Source of the DNA: an uncultured Brevundimonas sp.
Lineage (GTDB): Bacteria > Pseudomonadota > Alphaproteobacteria > Caulobacterales > Caulobacteraceae
NCBI GenBank assembly: GCA_946885435.1
Contig: CAMPGL010000103.1
Location: 1-7,693 of the forward strand
Direction: 5' to 3'
DNA: 7,693 nucleotides
Positions 5,558 through 7,693 of this stretch are shown piece after piece. Within the stretch, counting starts at the first letter, position 1. The number at the start of each line of letters is the position of its first letter. The notes under the pieces are model-generated. The model had not been told where the DNA came from. It did no database searches and saw nothing but the letters and a program-made list of their open reading frames with translations. The position numbers and the translations under genes were made by a program.

Positions 5558-6388
5558 ATGGCGGTGACGGCGGTCGACAATCGTCAGTATGCGCGAGGCC
5601 TCGCCCGGGCCTTCGGCGGCGCCCTACTGTTCAGCTTTCCGCTGCTGATGACCATGGAGATGTGGTGGCTGGGCTTCACCATCAGCCCGGCGCGGCTGGG
5701 GATCTTCGTCCTGGTCTGCCTGCCGCTGCTTTACGGCCTGTCCTATTACGCCGGCTTCCGGAAGACCTACGGCCCGCTCGATGACGGGCTGGACGCGCTC
5801 GCGGCCCTGGCCATCGGCTTTGTGACGGCGGGCGTGCTGCTGGTGCTGTTTGGGGTGATCAAGACTGGCCAGCCGGTCGATGAGGTCTTGGGCAAGCTGT
5901 CCCTCCAGGCCTTTCCGGCCGCCATCGGCGCGCTGCTGGCGCGCAAGCAGCTGGCCGCCGACGGCGACGCGCAGTCCGATGGCCCTGAGGACGCCGGCGG
6001 CCGCGAGACCTATGCGTCCGAGCTCTTCCTGATGATGGTCGGGGCCCTGTTCGTGGCCTTCAACGTGGCCCCGACCGAGGAGATGGTCCTGATCGCCTAC
6101 AAGATGACGCCCTGGCACGCGCTGGGACTGGCGGCCCTGTCGGTCGCCCTTCTGCACGCGGTGGTCTATTCGCTCGGCTTCGCGGGCCAGCACAGCCACG
6201 AGAGCGGCTGGCGCGCCTTCGCCCACTTCACCGTGCCCGGCTATGCGATCGCGCTGCTGGTCGGGCTCTACGTCCAGTGGACGTTCGGCCACATGGACGG
6301 CCAGGGCCCCGAGCGCCTGGCCATGACCACCGTCGTCCTGGCCTTCCCGGGCGCGCTCGGCGCCGGCGGCGCGCGGCTCCTGGTGTAG
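5558..6388 (+). CDS. TIGR02587-like integral membrane protein of unknown function
   Basis: This encodes 276 residues with about eight hydrophobic segments (near 18-40, 46-66, 77-99, 110-125, 155-172, 185-206, 223-243 and 254-276). I recognise it as the TIGR02587 family of uncharacterised membrane proteins. The N-terminus [20 protein letters not shown] followed by [10 protein letters not shown], and a central [16 protein letters not shown], are the stretches that recall the family. A hydrophilic, acidic loop (about 128-153) divides the two halves. The ATG at 5558 places the conserved RGLARAFGG near residue 13. An upstream in-frame GTG at 5474 would overlap the dctA ribosome binding site and add a stretch with no family look. 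No good Shine-Dalgarno sequence precedes the ATG. The stop is 2 bases before the next gene, so the two are almost certainly co-expressed. The family name is from memory; no function is known to me. Confidence 0.85.
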   Translation: MAVTAVDNRQYARGLARAFGGALLFSFPLLMTMEMWWLGFTISPARLGIFVLVCLPLLYGLSYYAGFRKTYGPLDDGLDALAALAIGFVTAGVLLVLFGVIKTGQPVDEVLGKLSLQAFPAAIGALLARKQLAADGDAQSDGPEDAGGRETYASELFLMMVGALFVAFNVAPTEEMVLIAYKMTPWHALGLAALSVALLHAVVYSLGFAGQHSHESGWRAFAHFTVPGYAIALLVGLYVQWTFGHMDGQGPERLAMTTVVLAFPGALGAGGARLLV

Positions 6389-6390
6389 CC

Positions 6391-6771
6391 ATGGCCCCCA
6401 AGACCCCTCAGCCCAAGCCGCCGCCGTTGCTGGAGTGGATCACCGCCGGCCTCGGCCTGCTGGTCGTGCTCGCGGTGCTCGGCCTCGTCGGCTGGCAGGC
6501 CCTGACCGGCCGCGACAGTCCGCCCGACATCCGGCTCGAGCCCGGCGAGATCAGCCGCGCCCATGACGGCTGGACCGTCGAGGTCCGCGCCCGCAACGAG
6601 GGCGACCAGACCGCGGCCCAAGTCCGCATCGAGGGCCGGCTGGACGAGGAGACCGCCGACGCCGAGTTCGACTACCTCCCCGCGCACGGCCGGGCGACGG
6701 CCACCCTGCGCTTCGACGAGGACCCGCGGCGGGGTCTGGAGCTGTCCGTGCTCGGTTGGCGCGAGCCGTAG
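6391..6771 (+). CDS. TIGR02588-like single-pass protein, partner of the upstream membrane protein
   Basis: This encodes 126 residues. A short Pro/Lys-rich cytosolic N-terminus (1-12) leads to one hydrophobic helix (about 15-38, WITAGLGLLVVLAVLGLVGW). The remaining 85 or so residues form a charged, beta-rich domain (GWTVEVRARNEGDQTAAQVRIEG is its central part) that would sit outside the inner membrane. The pattern of alternating hydrophobic residues resembles an immunoglobulin-like fold of the CARDB or DUF11 kind. No lipobox or cleavage site is evident, so the helix is probably an anchor. The ATG follows the upstream stop by 2 bases with no separate ribosome binding site, indicating translational coupling. 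The companion family TIGR02588 is, as I recall, found beside TIGR02587. Function is unknown; a role as an accessory or stabilising subunit is a guess. Confidence 0.82.
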   Translation: MAPKTPQPKPPPLLEWITAGLGLLVVLAVLGLVGWQALTGRDSPPDIRLEPGEISRAHDGWTVEVRARNEGDQTAAQVRIEGRLDEETADAEFDYLPAHGRATATLRFDEDPRRGLELSVLGWREP

Positions 6772-6800
6772 TTGCTTCCATCGACGGCCGCGCCTAACCT
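6772..6800 (+). promoter_or_regulatory. Candidate promoter for the thiC riboswitch transcript
   Basis: TTGCTT (6772-6777) and TAACCT (6795-6800) are 17 bases apart and would start transcription near 6807-6808, just where the aptamer's first stem begins. Each box matches the E. coli consensus at only 3 of 6 bases, so the support is mainly the spacing and the position. Confidence 0.38.
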
Positions 6801-6807
6801 CCCGCCG

Positions 6808-7693
<886 letters not shown>

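Noticed and set aside
3919..5580. 553-codon minus-strand frame overlapping dctA and the end of folP
   Set aside because: It is out of frame with the clear DctA protein and has the Gly/Arg-rich composition of a shadow frame.

Overview
The window is GC-rich chromosomal DNA from an alphaproteobacterium. Its gene set (ftsH, folP, dctA, rnk, a TPP-riboswitch-controlled thiC and the TIGR02587/TIGR02588 membrane pair) and base composition best fit Caulobacterales such as Brevundimonas or a relative. That placement is inference from protein style and composition; no rRNA is present. I see no transposase, integrase, CRISPR array, tRNA, rRNA or phage gene.

Left part (1-3097). The 3' end of ftsH (membrane AAA+ protease) closes with a clean intrinsic terminator. 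A plus-strand set follows: an OpgC/MdoC-like membrane acyltransferase, a six-helix membrane protein of unknown function, and a 100-residue winged-helix regulator only 4 bases behind it. The acyltransferase promoter region carries a perfect 12-base palindrome of TetR-operator type over its predicted -10 box. An rnk-like gene (GreA/GreB C-terminal domain) converges on this set from the minus strand, and its leader can form two mutually exclusive stems, one of which hides its ribosome binding site.

Middle (3098-5468). folP (dihydropteroate synthase) is read divergently from rnk, possibly as a leaderless transcript. It converges on dctA (dicarboxylate/H+ or Na+ symporter, minus strand) with 7 bases between the stop codons. 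Both convergent junctions carry a short inverted repeat spanning the stops.

Right part (5469-7693). Divergent from dctA is a tightly coupled pair: a polytopic membrane protein (TIGR02587-like) and a one-helix protein with a predicted extracytoplasmic domain (TIGR02588-like), both of unknown function. Then come a candidate promoter, a TPP aptamer, a hairpin that masks the Shine-Dalgarno sequence, and the first 243 codons of thiC (thiamine pyrimidine synthesis), cut by the window end.

Most of this is ordinary housekeeping sequence. The parts worth a second look are the regulatory sequences (TetR-type operator, rnk leader, thiC expression platform) and two small membrane-protein modules of unknown function. 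I do not see a clear new multi-gene system.
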